A stretch of 64,000 bases of DNA from Beijerinckiaceae bacterium (GTDB lineage: Bacteria; Pseudomonadota; Alphaproteobacteria; Rhizobiales; Beijerinckiaceae). Position 1 is the first letter of the stretch. Each line of letters begins with the position of its first letter. The position numbers were made by a program, and so were the translations under genes. The stretch spans positions 1,488,001 to 1,552,000 of the forward strand of contig CP024846.1 in NCBI GenBank assembly GCA_004564215.1. The letters run 5' to 3'. The notes beneath the pieces are model-generated. The model did no database searches and was not told the DNA's origin. It was given only the letters and a program-made list of their open reading frames with translations. This document shows, one piece after another, positions 19,061 to 28,746 of the stretch.

Positions 19061-19981
19061 TTAATACCAGTCGAAGAGACCGGCCGCGACCGAGGACAGC
19101 CCGCGAGCGGCCCCAAAAACGGCTGCGAAGGCCGCGGCAGCCGCAAATCCATCGAGCCGGTCCATGAAACCGCCATGGCCCGGAATCAAACCGCTGGAGT
19201 CTTTAGCACCGAAGCATCGCTTTACCCAGGATTCGAACAGATCGCCAGCTTGCGAGACGGTCGCCGTGACGAGCCCGAGGACGAAAATCGGCACCGCCCG
19301 CCAGGGATCGCCCGGACCGTAAACGGCGACCGCCGCACCAACGACCGCGCCGGCGAGGATCCCCGTCAACGTGCCGGACCAGGTTTTAGAAGGGGAGATT
19401 TTTGGCCAGAGCTTTGGGCCCCCGATAAGCCGGCCGCCGAAATAGGCGAACACATCGGTGCTCCAAACCGTCGCGAATAGCCAGAAGATGGAGCGCGCGC
19501 CATAGTCCGTCGATCCATGGAGCGCATTGACGGAAACCAGGAAAGCCCCGCCATAAACCGCCCCCGCAAAAGCCCAAACCCTGCGGCCCGAGCCTGCGGC
19601 AAGGGCCAATAAAGACCCACAGACGGCAAGGATCGCGCAGGCGGCGGCGAACTCAGCCCGATGGATAAAAATCGCGGCCAGAATGAACGCCACAGCCACC
19701 AAACCAAGCCGCAGGCGCAGAAAGCGGGCAGCGATCAGGTTTTGCCATTCGAGAGCAACCGCCAAGGCGGCGACAAGCCAAATGAGTATGAAAAGCCCGC
19801 CGCCCAGCCAGACGGAAGAAAGTGCCGCGGCCATCAAGACAGCGGCGGAAACCGCGCGCGGCAGGAGATCGGCTAACCCGCGCCGCCGATATAAATTGGT
19901 TGCCCGGGGCTGTTGGCCCGGCACGTCGGCGGCATCGTTCGGCATGGTGGGCAGGGCAGATGTCTCGGCAACAAGATTCAT
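19061..19981 (-). CDS. cdsA: Phosphatidate cytidylyltransferase
   Basis: This integral membrane enzyme of 306 residues forms CDP-diacylglycerol from phosphatidate and CTP. It has about eight hydrophobic segments and the signature of the family near the C-terminus: [13 protein letters not shown] and [20 protein letters not shown], followed by [13 protein letters not shown]. Its start overlaps the uppS stop by four bases, showing coupling in the pyrH-frr-uppS-cdsA-dxr run. Confidence 0.95.
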   Translation of the reverse strand: MNLVAETSALPTMPNDAADVPGQQPRATNLYRRRGLADLLPRAVSAAVLMAAALSSVWLGGGLFILIWLVAALAVALEWQNLIAARFLRLRLGLVAVAFILAAIFIHRAEFAAACAILAVCGSLLALAAGSGRRVWAFAGAVYGGAFLVSVNALHGSTDYGARSIFWLFATVWSTDVFAYFGGRLIGGPKLWPKISPSKTWSGTLTGILAGAVVGAAVAVYGPGDPWRAVPIFVLGLVTATVSQAGDLFESWVKRCFGAKDSSGLIPGHGGFMDRLDGFAAAAAFAAVFGAARGLSSVAAGLFDWY

Positions 19982-20766
19982 TTTTGGGTCGTGCCGGTCA
20001 GAACCTTACCATTCCCATCCTGCCCCGTCACGCCGCCGAAACGCCGTTCCCGCGCCGAAAACTCGGCCAAAGCGGCGGTGAAAGCCTGCCGGTCGAAATC
20101 CGGCCAGTGCACGGGGAGAAATACGAATTCGGTATAGGCCGCCTGCCACATCAGAAAATTCGAAAGGCGCTGTTCGCCCGAGGTGCGGATGATGAGGTCG
20201 GGATCCGGGATCCCCGCGGTATCCAGATGGCAGGAAAGAAGGGTCTCGTCGATTTCGGTCGCCTTGATTTTGCCGGCTACTGCGTCCAGCGCCAGCGCCC
20301 GCGCCGCCGCGGCGATCTCCTGCCGGCTTCCGTAGTTGAACGCGACGATCAACGTCAGGCGGGTGTTGGCCCTTGTGAGATCCTCGGCCTCCTGAAGCAG
20401 GGCGCGGATTTCGGCCTTCAAATTGTCCCGCGCGCCGATCACCTTGACCTTCACGCCAGATTTATGCAAGTCATTGAGATCATTGCGGATAAAGCGCTTG
20501 AGAAGACCCATGAGGTCGGCGACCTCCTCGACCGGCCGATTCCAATTCTCCATGGAAAAACTGTAAACGGTCAGATAGTCGAGCCCGAAATCGATCGCCG
20601 CGCGAACCGTTTCACGCAGGGCTTCCAATCCGCGCCGGTGGCCCTCGATCCGGGGGAGGCCGCGCTTGGCGGCCCACCTCCCATTGCCGTCCATGATCAC
20701 GCCCACGTGCACCGGAATGCCGGACATGCAGTTTTGCGCAGGAAGCGTTGTCTCGTCGGTGATCAT
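19978..20766 (-). CDS. uppS: Isoprenyl transferase (undecaprenyl diphosphate synthase type)
   Basis: A cis-prenyltransferase of 262 residues that makes the C55 lipid carrier for peptidoglycan and O-antigen. Catalytic Asp is in [18 protein letters not shown] near residue 27, with [25 protein letters not shown] and the C-terminal [19 protein letters not shown] motif. The length and motifs are complete. It lies downstream of frr by 235 bases and overlaps cdsA. Confidence 0.95.
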   Translation of the reverse strand: MITDETTLPAQNCMSGIPVHVGVIMDGNGRWAAKRGLPRIEGHRRGLEALRETVRAAIDFGLDYLTVYSFSMENWNRPVEEVADLMGLLKRFIRNDLNDLHKSGVKVKVIGARDNLKAEIRALLQEAEDLTRANTRLTLIVAFNYGSRQEIAAAARALALDAVAGKIKATEIDETLLSCHLDTAGIPDPDLIIRTSGEQRLSNFLMWQAAYTEFVFLPVHWPDFDRQAFTAALAEFSARERRFGGVTGQDGNGKVLTGTTQK

Positions 20767-21001
20767 GGATGGTTCATTATATCCTGGTCGCCAGCCGCCG
20801 TGGCATAGGTGTTGGCGTCCTCTTAGTTATGCAGACGGCGAGGCATGGTGCGCAGAGCGCCTCCGCCGAGGCAATAGGTCAAACAGCCGATTGGGCACGA
20901 TGAAACGAAGTTCGAGAGGTCTTTAAAGAGTCTCTGCCGGATCGCAAGTCCGGTCGGCGTCGAACTTCCATCCCTCGATGTCTATAGCAGATCCTGGCGG
21001 T

Positions 21002-21562
21002 TCACACTTGCATGATTTCGGTTTCTTTTGCCGCCAGCGCGGAATCGATCTCGCCGACGAAACGGTCGGTCACTTTCTGAACCTCGGTCTCATGGCGTTT
21101 CTCGTCGTCCTCGCCGATGGTTTTGTCCTTGAGCAGCTTTTTCAAGGTGTCGAGCCCGTCGCGGCGGACATGACGAACCGCAATCCGCGCCTCTTCGGCA
21201 TATTTATGCGCGACCTTCGCCATTTCCTTGCGCCGTTGTTCGTTGAGTTCGGGAATCCGGATCCGCAGGACTTGGCCTTCGACGGTCGGAGAAAGCCCCA
21301 AATTGGAATTGCGGATTGCCTTGTCCACCGCGCCAACCATGGCTTTGTCCCAGACTTGAACCGACAGCATCCGAGGTTCGGGCACACTGATCGTCGCCAG
21401 CTGGCTCAGCGGCATCGATTGTCCATAAGCCTCGACGTGCACGGGTTCAACGAGGCTCGCGGAGGCGCGCCCGGTGCGAAGACCGCCCAATTCGTGCTTG
21501 AGCGTCGAGATTGCGCCTTGCATGCGGCGGCTGAGATCTGAAATGTCGAATTCTGCGCTCAT
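21002..21562 (-). CDS. frr: Ribosome recycling factor
   Basis: The 186-residue protein has the RRF triple-helix bundle and hinge sequences: [47 protein letters not shown] and [18 protein letters not shown], with EF-G, splits post-termination ribosomes. It follows pyrH by 66 bases on the same strand, the standard arrangement. Confidence 0.97.
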   Translation of the reverse strand: MSAEFDISDLSRRMQGAISTLKHELGGLRTGRASASLVEPVHVEAYGQSMPLSQLATISVPEPRMLSVQVWDKAMVGAVDKAIRNSNLGLSPTVEGQVLRIRIPELNEQRRKEMAKVAHKYAEEARIAVRHVRRDGLDTLKKLLKDKTIGEDDEKRHETEVQKVTDRFVGEIDSALAAKETEIMQV

Positions 21563-21628
21563 CTTGGAACCTTGCTTTATCCTCCCGCGGCCCGTCGAGG
21601 GCCTTGTCGGAGATAGTGCCCTTGAAAC

Positions 21629-22360
21629 TCAAGGCGAAACCAACGTGGCTTTACCTCTTCCCTCCAGCGCGGCGAGGATCGCACCCGGTTCCCTTATCGA
21701 AAATACGATTATCGGAATTCTGTTCTCGCGCGCAAGCGCGAAAGCGGCGGTATCCATGACCGCAAGATTCTTGGCAATGGCCTCGTCGTGAGTCAATTGG
21801 TCGTAACGCTTTGCGGTTGGATCGCGCTTCGGATCGGCCGAATACACGCCGTCGACTTGCGTCCCCTTCATGATGAGATCGCAGGAAAGTTCGGCGCCGC
21901 GCAAAGCTGCTCCGGTATCGGTCGTAAAAAACGGATTGCCGGTGCCGCCAGCCAAGACCACGATCCGTCCCTTGCCGAGATGATGCAATGCCGCTTGCCG
22001 GGAATAGGCCTCGCAAAGGGAAGGCATCGCCACGGCCGACAGAGTCCGTGCCGTCTGGCCTTGCTTCTCGATTGCATATTCAAGGGCCAGCGCATTCATC
22101 ACCGTGGCGAGCATACCGATAGAATCCGCTCGCGCCCGTTCAATCCCTTTGTCGGCCCCTTCGATGCCGCGAAAAAAATTGCCGCCGCCAACCACGACCG
22201 CAACCTCGACACCGCGTCGCGCCGCGCTCTTCAAATCGGCCGCGATCTGCGACAGGATTTCCGGGTCCAAGCCATGGCTTTGCGTGCCCATCAAGGCCTC
22301 GCCGGAAAGCTTGACGACAATGCGCCGCCAAGACAATTTGGGTAGACCGCGTTCGGACAT
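21629..22360 (-). CDS. pyrH: UMP kinase
   Basis: The 243-residue amino acid kinase-fold enzyme phosphorylates UMP to UDP. Motifs: RIVVKLSGEALMG near residue 12, VAVVVGGGNFFRG, LAGGTGNPFFTTDTGAALR near residue 135, and GVYSADPKRDP. Bacterial PyrH is a hexamer regulated by GTP and UTP. The usual upstream partners rpsB and tsf are not present; a divergent response regulator gene lies 517 bases away instead. Confidence 0.96.
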   Translation of the reverse strand: MSERGLPKLSWRRIVVKLSGEALMGTQSHGLDPEILSQIAADLKSAARRGVEVAVVVGGGNFFRGIEGADKGIERARADSIGMLATVMNALALEYAIEKQGQTARTLSAVAMPSLCEAYSRQAALHHLGKGRIVVLAGGTGNPFFTTDTGAALRGAELSCDLIMKGTQVDGVYSADPKRDPTAKRYDQLTHDEAIAKNLAVMDTAAFALARENRIPIIVFSIREPGAILAALEGRGKATLVSP

Positions 22361-22877
22361 TGGCTGGCCACTTGCTCCGTTTTTTACCGCAAACCTTTAG
22401 TCGCAAACCCGCTCGCATTGTAGATTCAGGGGAGTTCGCCAAACCAAAGCTACAAGGGGCACGCCTGTAATTGAGCGTCAAGTCCTACTCCTCGGCGGCT
22501 CACCAGATTCGACACGCGAGCGGTTGGTCAATGCTCCAAAAGACCACAAAGAATCGCAATGCGAATTCCTCTAATTCTTATTCAGACCACAATTGCAGCG
22601 CGCCGATGGCCAGGGCCTCCTGATGAGGATTTTGAACGAAGCGAGGTTGCCGATCATGCAAGCTGACTTATGTCGCGCCCCATAAAAAGAATCAATCGGA
22701 GACTGGCTTGGCTTGCCCCATCGACTCGGCTCATTTGCAGAAACTGAGCGAGCCATAGAAAGTGCCAATCGCGGGTCAGAAAGCATCGTGCCAGCCTTGC
22801 TTTCGCAAGTCGGGAATCCCCGCTGACGCGTTTATGGTGAGGTTGCAAGAGCGCCGTATCAACATGGGCAAATCTTT
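22361..22877. other. Intergenic region between divergent pyrH and response regulator
   Basis: This 517-base stretch must hold the pyrH and response-regulator promoters. I found no convincing gene, RNA or long repeat in it. The short open frames on the minus strand (for example 22571-22786) show no recognisable protein pattern. The position corresponds to where rpsB-tsf often sits in relatives. Confidence 0.5.
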
Positions 22878-23513
22878 ATGAACGAGCGGATCAAGATACT
22901 GTTGATCGAGGACCATCCGATTGTTCGGGATGGTTGCCGGCGTATTTTCGCCAGGCGCCCTGATTTCGAAACATTCGAAGCCAACACGGCGCGGGAAGGC
23001 CTCGCCCTGAATCAACAAGTTTTACCGCAGGTGATCGTCCTCGACGTCGAACTGCCGGACGCGAGCGGCCTCGATCTCATTCCCACTCTCCTGCGCGATA
23101 ATGCAACAGCCCGCATCGTGGTTTTCAGCATGTATGAGGCGGGAACTTTCGTGACCAGCGCGCTGGAAAAAGGGGCTCTCGGTTATGTCACCAAAAACGA
23201 CGATCCCAACACGATCCTGTGTGCAATCGACAAAGCCTTGGCGGGAGCGCTCTATCTGGGCCAGTCGGTTGGTCAAAATCTTGCCCTGGCCAATCTCGAA
23301 CCCGCGGACGATCCCTTGCGCGATCTCAATGCCAGGGAACGTCAAGTCGTCCTCTTGCTCGGCGACGGCAAAAGCCTGACCGAGATTTCGACAACGCTTT
23401 CCATCGGCTATAAGACGGCGGCGAATATTGTCTCCGCGGTTAAGCAGAAATTGCACATCGCGACGAGCCCGGCGCTCATTAAATTCGCCGTTGAACTCAG
23501 GACCAAGGCCTGA
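22878..23513 (+). CDS. NarL/FixJ-type response regulator, orphan
   Basis: The 211-residue protein has a receiver domain with the acidic pocket ED at residues 11-12, the phospho-acceptor Asp56 (VIVLDVELPDASG) and Lys near 106 (GALGYVTKNDD). The C-terminal LuxR-type helix-turn-helix spans residues about 150-205 (LNARERQVVLLLGDGKSL). It therefore binds DNA under control of phosphorylation. No histidine kinase gene is nearby, so its partner is encoded elsewhere. A hairpin lies just after the stop, shared with the converging gene. Confidence 0.9.
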   Translation: MNERIKILLIEDHPIVRDGCRRIFARRPDFETFEANTAREGLALNQQVLPQVIVLDVELPDASGLDLIPTLLRDNATARIVVFSMYEAGTFVTSALEKGALGYVTKNDDPNTILCAIDKALAGALYLGQSVGQNLALANLEPADDPLRDLNARERQVVLLLGDGKSLTEISTTLSIGYKTAANIVSAVKQKLHIATSPALIKFAVELRTKA

Positions 23514-23514
23514 G

Positions 23515-23537
23515 GTTCAGCGCCGCAGCAGCTGAAC
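23515..23537. terminator. Hairpin between converging genes
   Basis: Perfect 7-base arms GTTCAGC and GCTGAAC with a 9-base loop lie in the 35 bases between the stops of the response regulator and the TGG-repeat protein. There is no T-run on either side, so a terminator role is inferred from position and stem only. Confidence 0.45.
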
Positions 23538-23548
23538 GACTTGAAGCG

Positions 23549-24136
23549 CTATTGCGTCCGGAATCTCGGCGCGTTCAGCTCACGGATGCCACCCGTGCCG
23601 GCACCAAGACTGTTGAGGTCGGCCATGCCGCCGGTCCCCGCGCCGATGGAAGAGTCGCGAATTCCGCCCGTGTCCCTGCCAGCGTCAACTTGATCGCCGA
23701 TGCCGCCGGTTCCTACGCTCAGGCCACGCCCATTTCCAAGAATTCCACCCGTCGAGCTTCCCAAGCTCGCGTTGTCGCGAAGGCCCCCCGTTCCGACCCG
23801 GGTCGTCCCGGAGATACCTCCCGTCGCATTCCCAACCCCCAAGCCGATCCCGCCGGTTCCGGCGCCGACATGCCCGATGCCGATGACCAGCAGCGCGCGG
23901 CTGCCGTTCGGTCCCGCGCCCGAGCCGATGCTTGTTCCGGCGACGCCGCCGCCCTTTGTGATCACGGGAACCTGCGTGACTGGCGGCGCCTGCGCTGCCC
24001 CTGAAGGCTGCACAAAGCCCGACGCCTGCCCGGCCGTCGGGGCCGCCTGAGCGGCCGCGGGCGGCGGCGCGAGAGCACTCAGTATGGAAAAGCTTGCGAA
24101 TGCCGCCGCTGAGGTCAGGATCGATCGGTCGCGCAT
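23549..24136 (-). CDS. Secreted glycine-rich TGG-repeat protein
   Basis: The 195-residue protein begins with a likely Sec signal peptide (SILTSAAAFASFSILSALA, cleavage near AAAQA), then an Ala/Pro/Gln-rich linker. From residue about 90 to the end a repeat of about 13 residues recurs, each starting TGG followed by I, L or M: TGGIGLG, TGGISG, TGGLRDN, TGGILGN, TGGIGDQ, TGGIRDS, TGGMADL, TGGIREL. Regular spacing with alternating Asn/Asp/Ser suggests an extracellular repeat fold. I recognise no named family, and the function is unknown. Downstream of a large helicase gene on the opposite side, it converges with the response regulator. Confidence 0.65.
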   Translation of the reverse strand: MRDRSILTSAAAFASFSILSALAPPPAAAQAAPTAGQASGFVQPSGAAQAPPVTQVPVITKGGGVAGTSIGSGAGPNGSRALLVIGIGHVGAGTGGIGLGVGNATGGISGTTRVGTGGLRDNASLGSSTGGILGNGRGLSVGTGGIGDQVDAGRDTGGIRDSSIGAGTGGMADLNSLGAGTGGIRELNAPRFRTQ

Positions 24137-24267
24137 CCGGCTCTTCCTTGGGTTGTTGAATGCAGAGTACCCATATGATTGCAGTTAGGTCGAAGTTTGT
24201 TCGAGGACCCCTTACTACCATCAATCTTTTGCGCGTTCCACCTCGCGACCTTGGCAGCGCGCGTCAC

Positions 24268-27200
24268 CTAGCCGTCCGGATTGTTCTTTTCTTCCAGCTG
24301 TGCCTTGAGAACAAGCAGCTTGGCGAAAGGTGAGTTCGGGTCCGGGGGCCTTTCGCTGGCCCTTTTCTCGGTCGCCAAATGCTCGGGGCGCCCTTGCCTA
24401 CGGTCGTCGGGTCTGCCGCGATTTTGTCCGCCACCTTGCCGACGATCACGCTGGGCGTCGAAGCGCGGCCGCGTCTGGCCTTGCGCCTCCCCCGCGTCCT
24501 TGCGTCGGCGATCCTGACCTGTCCTCGTCCTGGCGGCGAAATTTCTGTCGACGCGCTCTGTTGGCTCCGCGCTCTCCACGGAGGGCGGCGTTTGCACGGT
24601 CTGCGCACCAGCAGGGTTGCTAACCGCATTTGACGCCGCGCCCGATCGCTCGACCGGCCTTTTTCGCGCCCGGGCCTCGGGGCGACGACCGTGATGATGT
24701 TGCCGGTGCGGACGCCAAATTTCGATCGACAGCTCTTCCAGCACCTCGGAGGGACCCTCCGCGCCTGCTGAGTCGTCCGCTTCCGTTGCCTCGGCGGCCA
24801 GCCCCTCGGCCGCAGCGGTCTCGGTCCCCACCGCCTTCAGTTCCTCCGGCACGGGAGGTTCGGGCGCCGGCGGAGGATTGGCTTCCGCCTGGTCGGCCGC
24901 CTCTCCTGCCGCCTCCGCATTGGTTTCTGTTTCGGCGGACTCTTCGACGGATTTGTCTCCCGAACCCAGGTCCGGCCCCTTGGCGTGTTCCCCGACGCAG
25001 GGGGCCAAAGGCTCGACGGCCGCGGCGGCCAGCAAGGGGACCGTGATCGCCGGACCTTTGCGTTGTTCGGTGACATAACCGAGCGAACGAAGAATCGAGG
25101 CAAAGCTTTCCCCCGAACAGCCGGCAAGCGAGGTCATCGCCACGGTGACGACGAAAGCGTCGCCGTCGGCTGTGCCAGGTGGCGGATCGCCAGGCGTGGC
25201 GCCGGGCCGATAGCTGACGGCCGGTCGGATCAAATCGGCGAGGCGCTCGAGAATATCCACCCGTACGGCACGATCCCCACACACCCGAAACCCGGCCGCC
25301 CGGTAAAAATTCTTTTGAACCTCTTTGTCGGCGACGAGCGAGGTTCGGCCGGAGGCGGCGAGATGCAGCACGTCATCGAGCCCGTTGACCGCGTCGGCGC
25401 CGCCATGCTTCAGGGCAAACAGCTGTGCGGCGAGAGCCCGCGGAGCAGGCTTGATCAAGCTCGGCAGATAAAGATGATAGGCGCCGAAGCGGATCCCGAA
25501 TTTCCGCAAGGCGGCGCGGGCATCCTGGGAAAGACCTTTGACGTCGTCGGCAACCCGCGCGCGGTCGAGAACCCCAAGAGATTCGGCAACTTGAAAGGCA
25601 ATGCCGCGTGCGATGCCTTCGAGCCCCTCGCCCTTCTCCAGTTCAGCGAGTGGGCCGAGAAGCTTGTTCACATGCTGCGCCAACCAAAGATCGAGCCGAC
25701 GCTGCACCATCTCGAGCGCCTGCCCGGTCAATTGTTCGTCAGCAATAATTGTAACGCGGGGTTCGAGCACATGCGGACCGGGGCCAATCTTGCCGATCGG
25801 TTCGCCAAGCCAACGGATGAGACCGTCATTGGCAAGAATGAAGGCTTCATCAACCGCCTCGTTGACTCGTTTCGCCCGGCCTTCGATCTCGCTCGCCAAA
25901 GCCTTTTGCGCGGCGGCGTTGAGCGCCTTCGCAGCTTCGCCGGCCGCCTGAGGGTCGGCCGTGAAGCGAAACCCATTGAGCTGGCCGACGTGCTGGCCCT
26001 CGACCATCACGTCACCGCTTTGGGTGACTTCGGCTTCCAACATGGCGTTCTCCCTTAGCCGGCGCATGAGAACACTCGTCCTTCGGTCTACAAACCTTTG
26101 GGCGAGACGTTCATGCAAAGCGTCCGATAATGTGTCCTCTACCTGACGCGTGACACTCTGCCAATGCGCTGGATCGCGCAACCAGCCCGAACGATTGGCA
26201 ATAAAGGTCCAGGTCCTGATTTCGGCGAGCCGCGCCGAAAGTGTGTCGAGGTCGCCGTCGGTGCGGTCCTGGGCCGCGACATGGCGGGCAAACCAGTCGT
26301 CGGGAATCCGTCCCGCGCGCACTATGAAGTTGAAGACCGCAACGACCAGTTCCGCATGCGCTGCGGGCGAAAGCTTACGGTAATCAGGTATTTGGCAGCA
26401 TTCCCAGAGACGCGCGATATCGGCCGTCGTCTTGGCGTGGCGAACGATTTTTTCGTCGCGCGCAGCAAAATCGAGCACCATCTGGTCCACGCCGAGCGGC
26501 GCGCGGGCAAGGCCCTGGTCCTTTGGCAAACGCTCGAGCGAGGCGACAAGACCCGCGATCGAAGAAAAATCGAGATCTGTATTTCGCCACTGCAGCATTC
26601 GGACCGATTCAAAGCGGTGATCCTCCAGCGCTTCGACGAGTTCGGCCTCGAAAGGCTGGCAGCGTCCGGTCGTCCCGAACGTGCCGTCGCGAAGGTGCCG
26701 ACCGGCCCGGCCGGCGATCTGACCGAATTCGGCCGGCGTCAGATGGCGGTACTGCCAACCGTCGAATTTCCGATCGGCTGCAAAGGCAATATGATCGACG
26801 TCAAGATTGAGGCCCATGCCGATGGCGTCGGTGGCAACGATATAATCGACGTCACCGTTCTGAAACATTTCGACCTGGGCGTTGCGGGTCCGCGGCGAGA
26901 GCGCCCCGAGCACGACCGCTGCCCCACCCCGCTGGCGCCTGATCCACTCGGCGATGGCGTACACATCCTCGGCGGAAAACGCGACGATGGCACTGCGGCG
27001 CGGCAGGCGGGTCATTTTTTTCTCGCCCGCGAAGCTCAATGTCGACAGGCGCGGGCGTTCAAGAATCTTCACGCCGGGCACGAGCTCGCGCACCAGACGC
27101 TGCATGGTCGCGGCGCCGATCAGCAAAGTTTCTTCGCGCCCGCGCCGGTTCAGCAATCGATCTGTGAAGACATGGCCGCGGTCGAAATCGGCCGCGAGCT

Positions 27201-27525
27201 GAATTTCATCCACCGCCACGAAAGCCAGATCGAGATCGGACGGCATGGCCTCCACCGTTGCGATCCAGTAGCGGGCCGATTTCGGCTTTATTTTTTCCTC
27301 GCCGGTAATCAGGGCGACAGCGTCGACGCCAGCCTTCTCCACCGCGCGGTTATAAACCTCGCGGGCCAGCAGCCTCAGCGGCAGGCCGATCATCCCATTG
27401 GGATAGGCAAGCATCCGCTCGATGGCATGATGCGTCTTGCCGGTGTTGGTCGGCCCGAGCAAGGCGTTGACGACGGCAGCACGATCCGGCCGATAGGGTT
27501 TGCCGACAGGAAAGGGAACGTTCAT
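24268..27525 (-). CDS. SUV3-like ATP-dependent RNA helicase with long charged tail
   Basis: About 1085 residues. The helicase core at the N-terminus has Walker A (LLGPTNTGKTHHAIERM, near residue 22), a DEIQ box (AVDEIQLAADFDRGH) and motifs V and VI (TDAIGMGLNLDVDHIAF, QIAGRAGRHLRDG). This layout matches SUV3-type helicases, which in mitochondria work with an exoribonuclease. Roughly the last 250 residues are disordered, first acidic, then Arg/Gln-rich, perhaps for RNA or protein binding. The ATG at 27525 gives MNVPFPVG. In relatives this gene clusters with the DUF3108 gene, as seen here two genes away. Confidence 0.9.
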   Translation of the reverse strand: MNVPFPVGKPYRPDRAAVVNALLGPTNTGKTHHAIERMLAYPNGMIGLPLRLLAREVYNRAVEKAGVDAVALITGEEKIKPKSARYWIATVEAMPSDLDLAFVAVDEIQLAADFDRGHVFTDRLLNRRGREETLLIGAATMQRLVRELVPGVKILERPRLSTLSFAGEKKMTRLPRRSAIVAFSAEDVYAIAEWIRRQRGGAAVVLGALSPRTRNAQVEMFQNGDVDYIVATDAIGMGLNLDVDHIAFAADRKFDGWQYRHLTPAEFGQIAGRAGRHLRDGTFGTTGRCQPFEAELVEALEDHRFESVRMLQWRNTDLDFSSIAGLVASLERLPKDQGLARAPLGVDQMVLDFAARDEKIVRHAKTTADIARLWECCQIPDYRKLSPAAHAELVVAVFNFIVRAGRIPDDWFARHVAAQDRTDGDLDTLSARLAEIRTWTFIANRSGWLRDPAHWQSVTRQVEDTLSDALHERLAQRFVDRRTSVLMRRLRENAMLEAEVTQSGDVMVEGQHVGQLNGFRFTADPQAAGEAAKALNAAAQKALASEIEGRAKRVNEAVDEAFILANDGLIRWLGEPIGKIGPGPHVLEPRVTIIADEQLTGQALEMVQRRLDLWLAQHVNKLLGPLAELEKGEGLEGIARGIAFQVAESLGVLDRARVADDVKGLSQDARAALRKFGIRFGAYHLYLPSLIKPAPRALAAQLFALKHGGADAVNGLDDVLHLAASGRTSLVADKEVQKNFYRAAGFRVCGDRAVRVDILERLADLIRPAVSYRPGATPGDPPPGTADGDAFVVTVAMTSLAGCSGESFASILRSLGYVTEQRKGPAITVPLLAAAAVEPLAPCVGEHAKGPDLGSGDKSVEESAETETNAEAAGEAADQAEANPPPAPEPPVPEELKAVGTETAAAEGLAAEATEADDSAGAEGPSEVLEELSIEIWRPHRQHHHGRRPEARARKRPVERSGAASNAVSNPAGAQTVQTPPSVESAEPTERVDRNFAARTRTGQDRRRKDAGEAQGQTRPRFDAQRDRRQGGGQNRGRPDDRRQGRPEHLATEKRASERPPDPNSPFAKLLVLKAQLEEKNNPDG

Positions 27526-28012
27526 GTGGTTAATCAGCGAAGAAGAAAACTCGGAAGGTCGCGCGGCTGACCCCATTCAATTCCGCTAGGCAGGATCTGA
27601 CGCCCCCGGAGAGGTCATGGCCCATTGTCTTGCCCCTCCCATCACAATCCAGACGATCACCGCAAGCGAAGCGATTGATCGCTAAAAATGGGTTCGCCAA
27701 CCTTTATCGCGGCCGGTGTGTCCCACTACGGCACTTGTGTGTATCACAATGGCGCCCTTGCAAGCAGCATTGTTTACAGTTTGAACGAGAGACGAACGAA
27801 TCGCGCCCGAATCGCTGATGAACGATAAATCCTTGTTTGTTCACCACAATATATCGACCGGCAAAGCCAGGTCGTGCCTACGGATTGTAAAAAGAGGGCG
27901 CTAGCGCCGAACTTGGCGGGCTGTTCCGGGGAGCCTTCGGAAGACTCCGAACAGCTATTCTGTCAACCGCGAAAAGCGAAATTTGTTGCTGAAAAATCGA
28001 GCCTGAAGTTTG
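27526..28012. other. Intergenic region upstream of helicase gene
   Basis: This 487-base region holds the helicase promoter and the end of the transferase-fold gene. Two hairpins are seen: GGCGCTAGCGCC at 27897-27908 and an imperfect stem with arms CTGTTC (27921-27926) and GAACAG (27949-27954). No convincing gene was found. Confidence 0.5.
27889..27908 (-). terminator. Possible intrinsic terminator after the GST-fold gene
   Basis: On the minus strand the palindrome GGCGCTAGCGCC (27897-27908) is followed after two bases by five Ts (AAAAA at 27889-27893 on the plus strand). The stem is short (four or five pairs), so this is a moderate call. Confidence 0.4.
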
Positions 28013-28711
28013 TCAGGCGTCGAAATAGCGTTGCAGAATCCGATCGCGGTAATCGACCAGATTTTTGCACTTTTCGGCCGCGGCATGGAGTGGCGTGTCG
28101 AAAACCGGGGTCAGGAATTGACCCACATAGGCAAAAACGGTCGCATCCGTCCCGCAGGGCGTTTCGCCCATCAAGAAACCCTTGGCCCCGATCAGATCGG
28201 AAAGTGCCTGGATGTCTTTGATCGCAAGTTGGTTTCGCTCGTCCCAATTATGACGGCCAAACCCTTGGAGATGAAGGGTTTTTTCGACTCTCCGGCGCAT
28301 AAAATGTCGGACCACAGGCCGGATGGGCAAAGGCAAGGCTTTAAAAAATTGAGCCGGACCTTTGGAAAAATTGGCCTCGTCCAGCCAGCGCGTCGCCAAC
28401 AGCGCAAGATGAAGGTGGTCTTCGCACATTTTTTCGACGGCCCAAGCCGCGGCCTTTTGTTCGGCGGTGAGCCCTAAGTCGAAATCAAAACCGTATTTCT
28501 TCTCGATGTGAAAGCGGATAAACGTCGAATCGGCTATGATGGTGCCTTCATCGTCGATATAGGGCAGTTTGCCTTTCGGCGCGCGAAAATAGCCATTGCG
28601 GTCCGTCCGATAGGGCAGCCCCGCCAATTTCAGCAGCAGCATGGCCTTGGTGACAAAAGGGCTTCCGTCGGGAAGCCCAAAGTAAGGCCCAAATGTATAG
28701 AGCGTGATGAT
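28013..28711 (-). CDS. Glutathione S-transferase-fold protein (FAXC-like), probable AUC start
   Basis: The open frame encodes a thioredoxin-like N-terminal domain and an all-helical C-terminal domain as in GST/failed-axon-connection proteins (GKLPYIDDEGTIIADSTFI, GFLMGETPCGTDATVFAYV). The first ATG (28642) would remove the beginning of the thioredoxin fold, yet coding-like sequence continues upstream: ITLYTFGPYFGLPDGSPFV. An in-frame TAA lies at 28727-28729, and between it and 28642 there is no ATG, GTG or TTG. Three AUC codons (28706-28714) follow a GGAGAAGG ribosome binding sequence; the one at 28711 has seven-base spacing. I annotate from there; an indel or substitution that removed an ATG is the alternative. 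Substrate unknown. Confidence 0.72.
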   Translation of the reverse strand: MITLYTFGPYFGLPDGSPFVTKAMLLLKLAGLPYRTDRNGYFRAPKGKLPYIDDEGTIIADSTFIRFHIEKKYGFDFDLGLTAEQKAAAWAVEKMCEDHLHLALLATRWLDEANFSKGPAQFFKALPLPIRPVVRHFMRRRVEKTLHLQGFGRHNWDERNQLAIKDIQALSDLIGAKGFLMGETPCGTDATVFAYVGQFLTPVFDTPLHAAAEKCKNLVDYRDRILQRYFDA

Positions 28712-28746
28712 GATCCTTCTCCGCTCTTAGCGTCCGCCTCGCACCC

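Noticed and set aside
26164-27570. Long plus-strand open frame opposite the helicase gene
   Set aside because: The helicase motifs on the minus strand are clear and the plus-strand translation has no family pattern.
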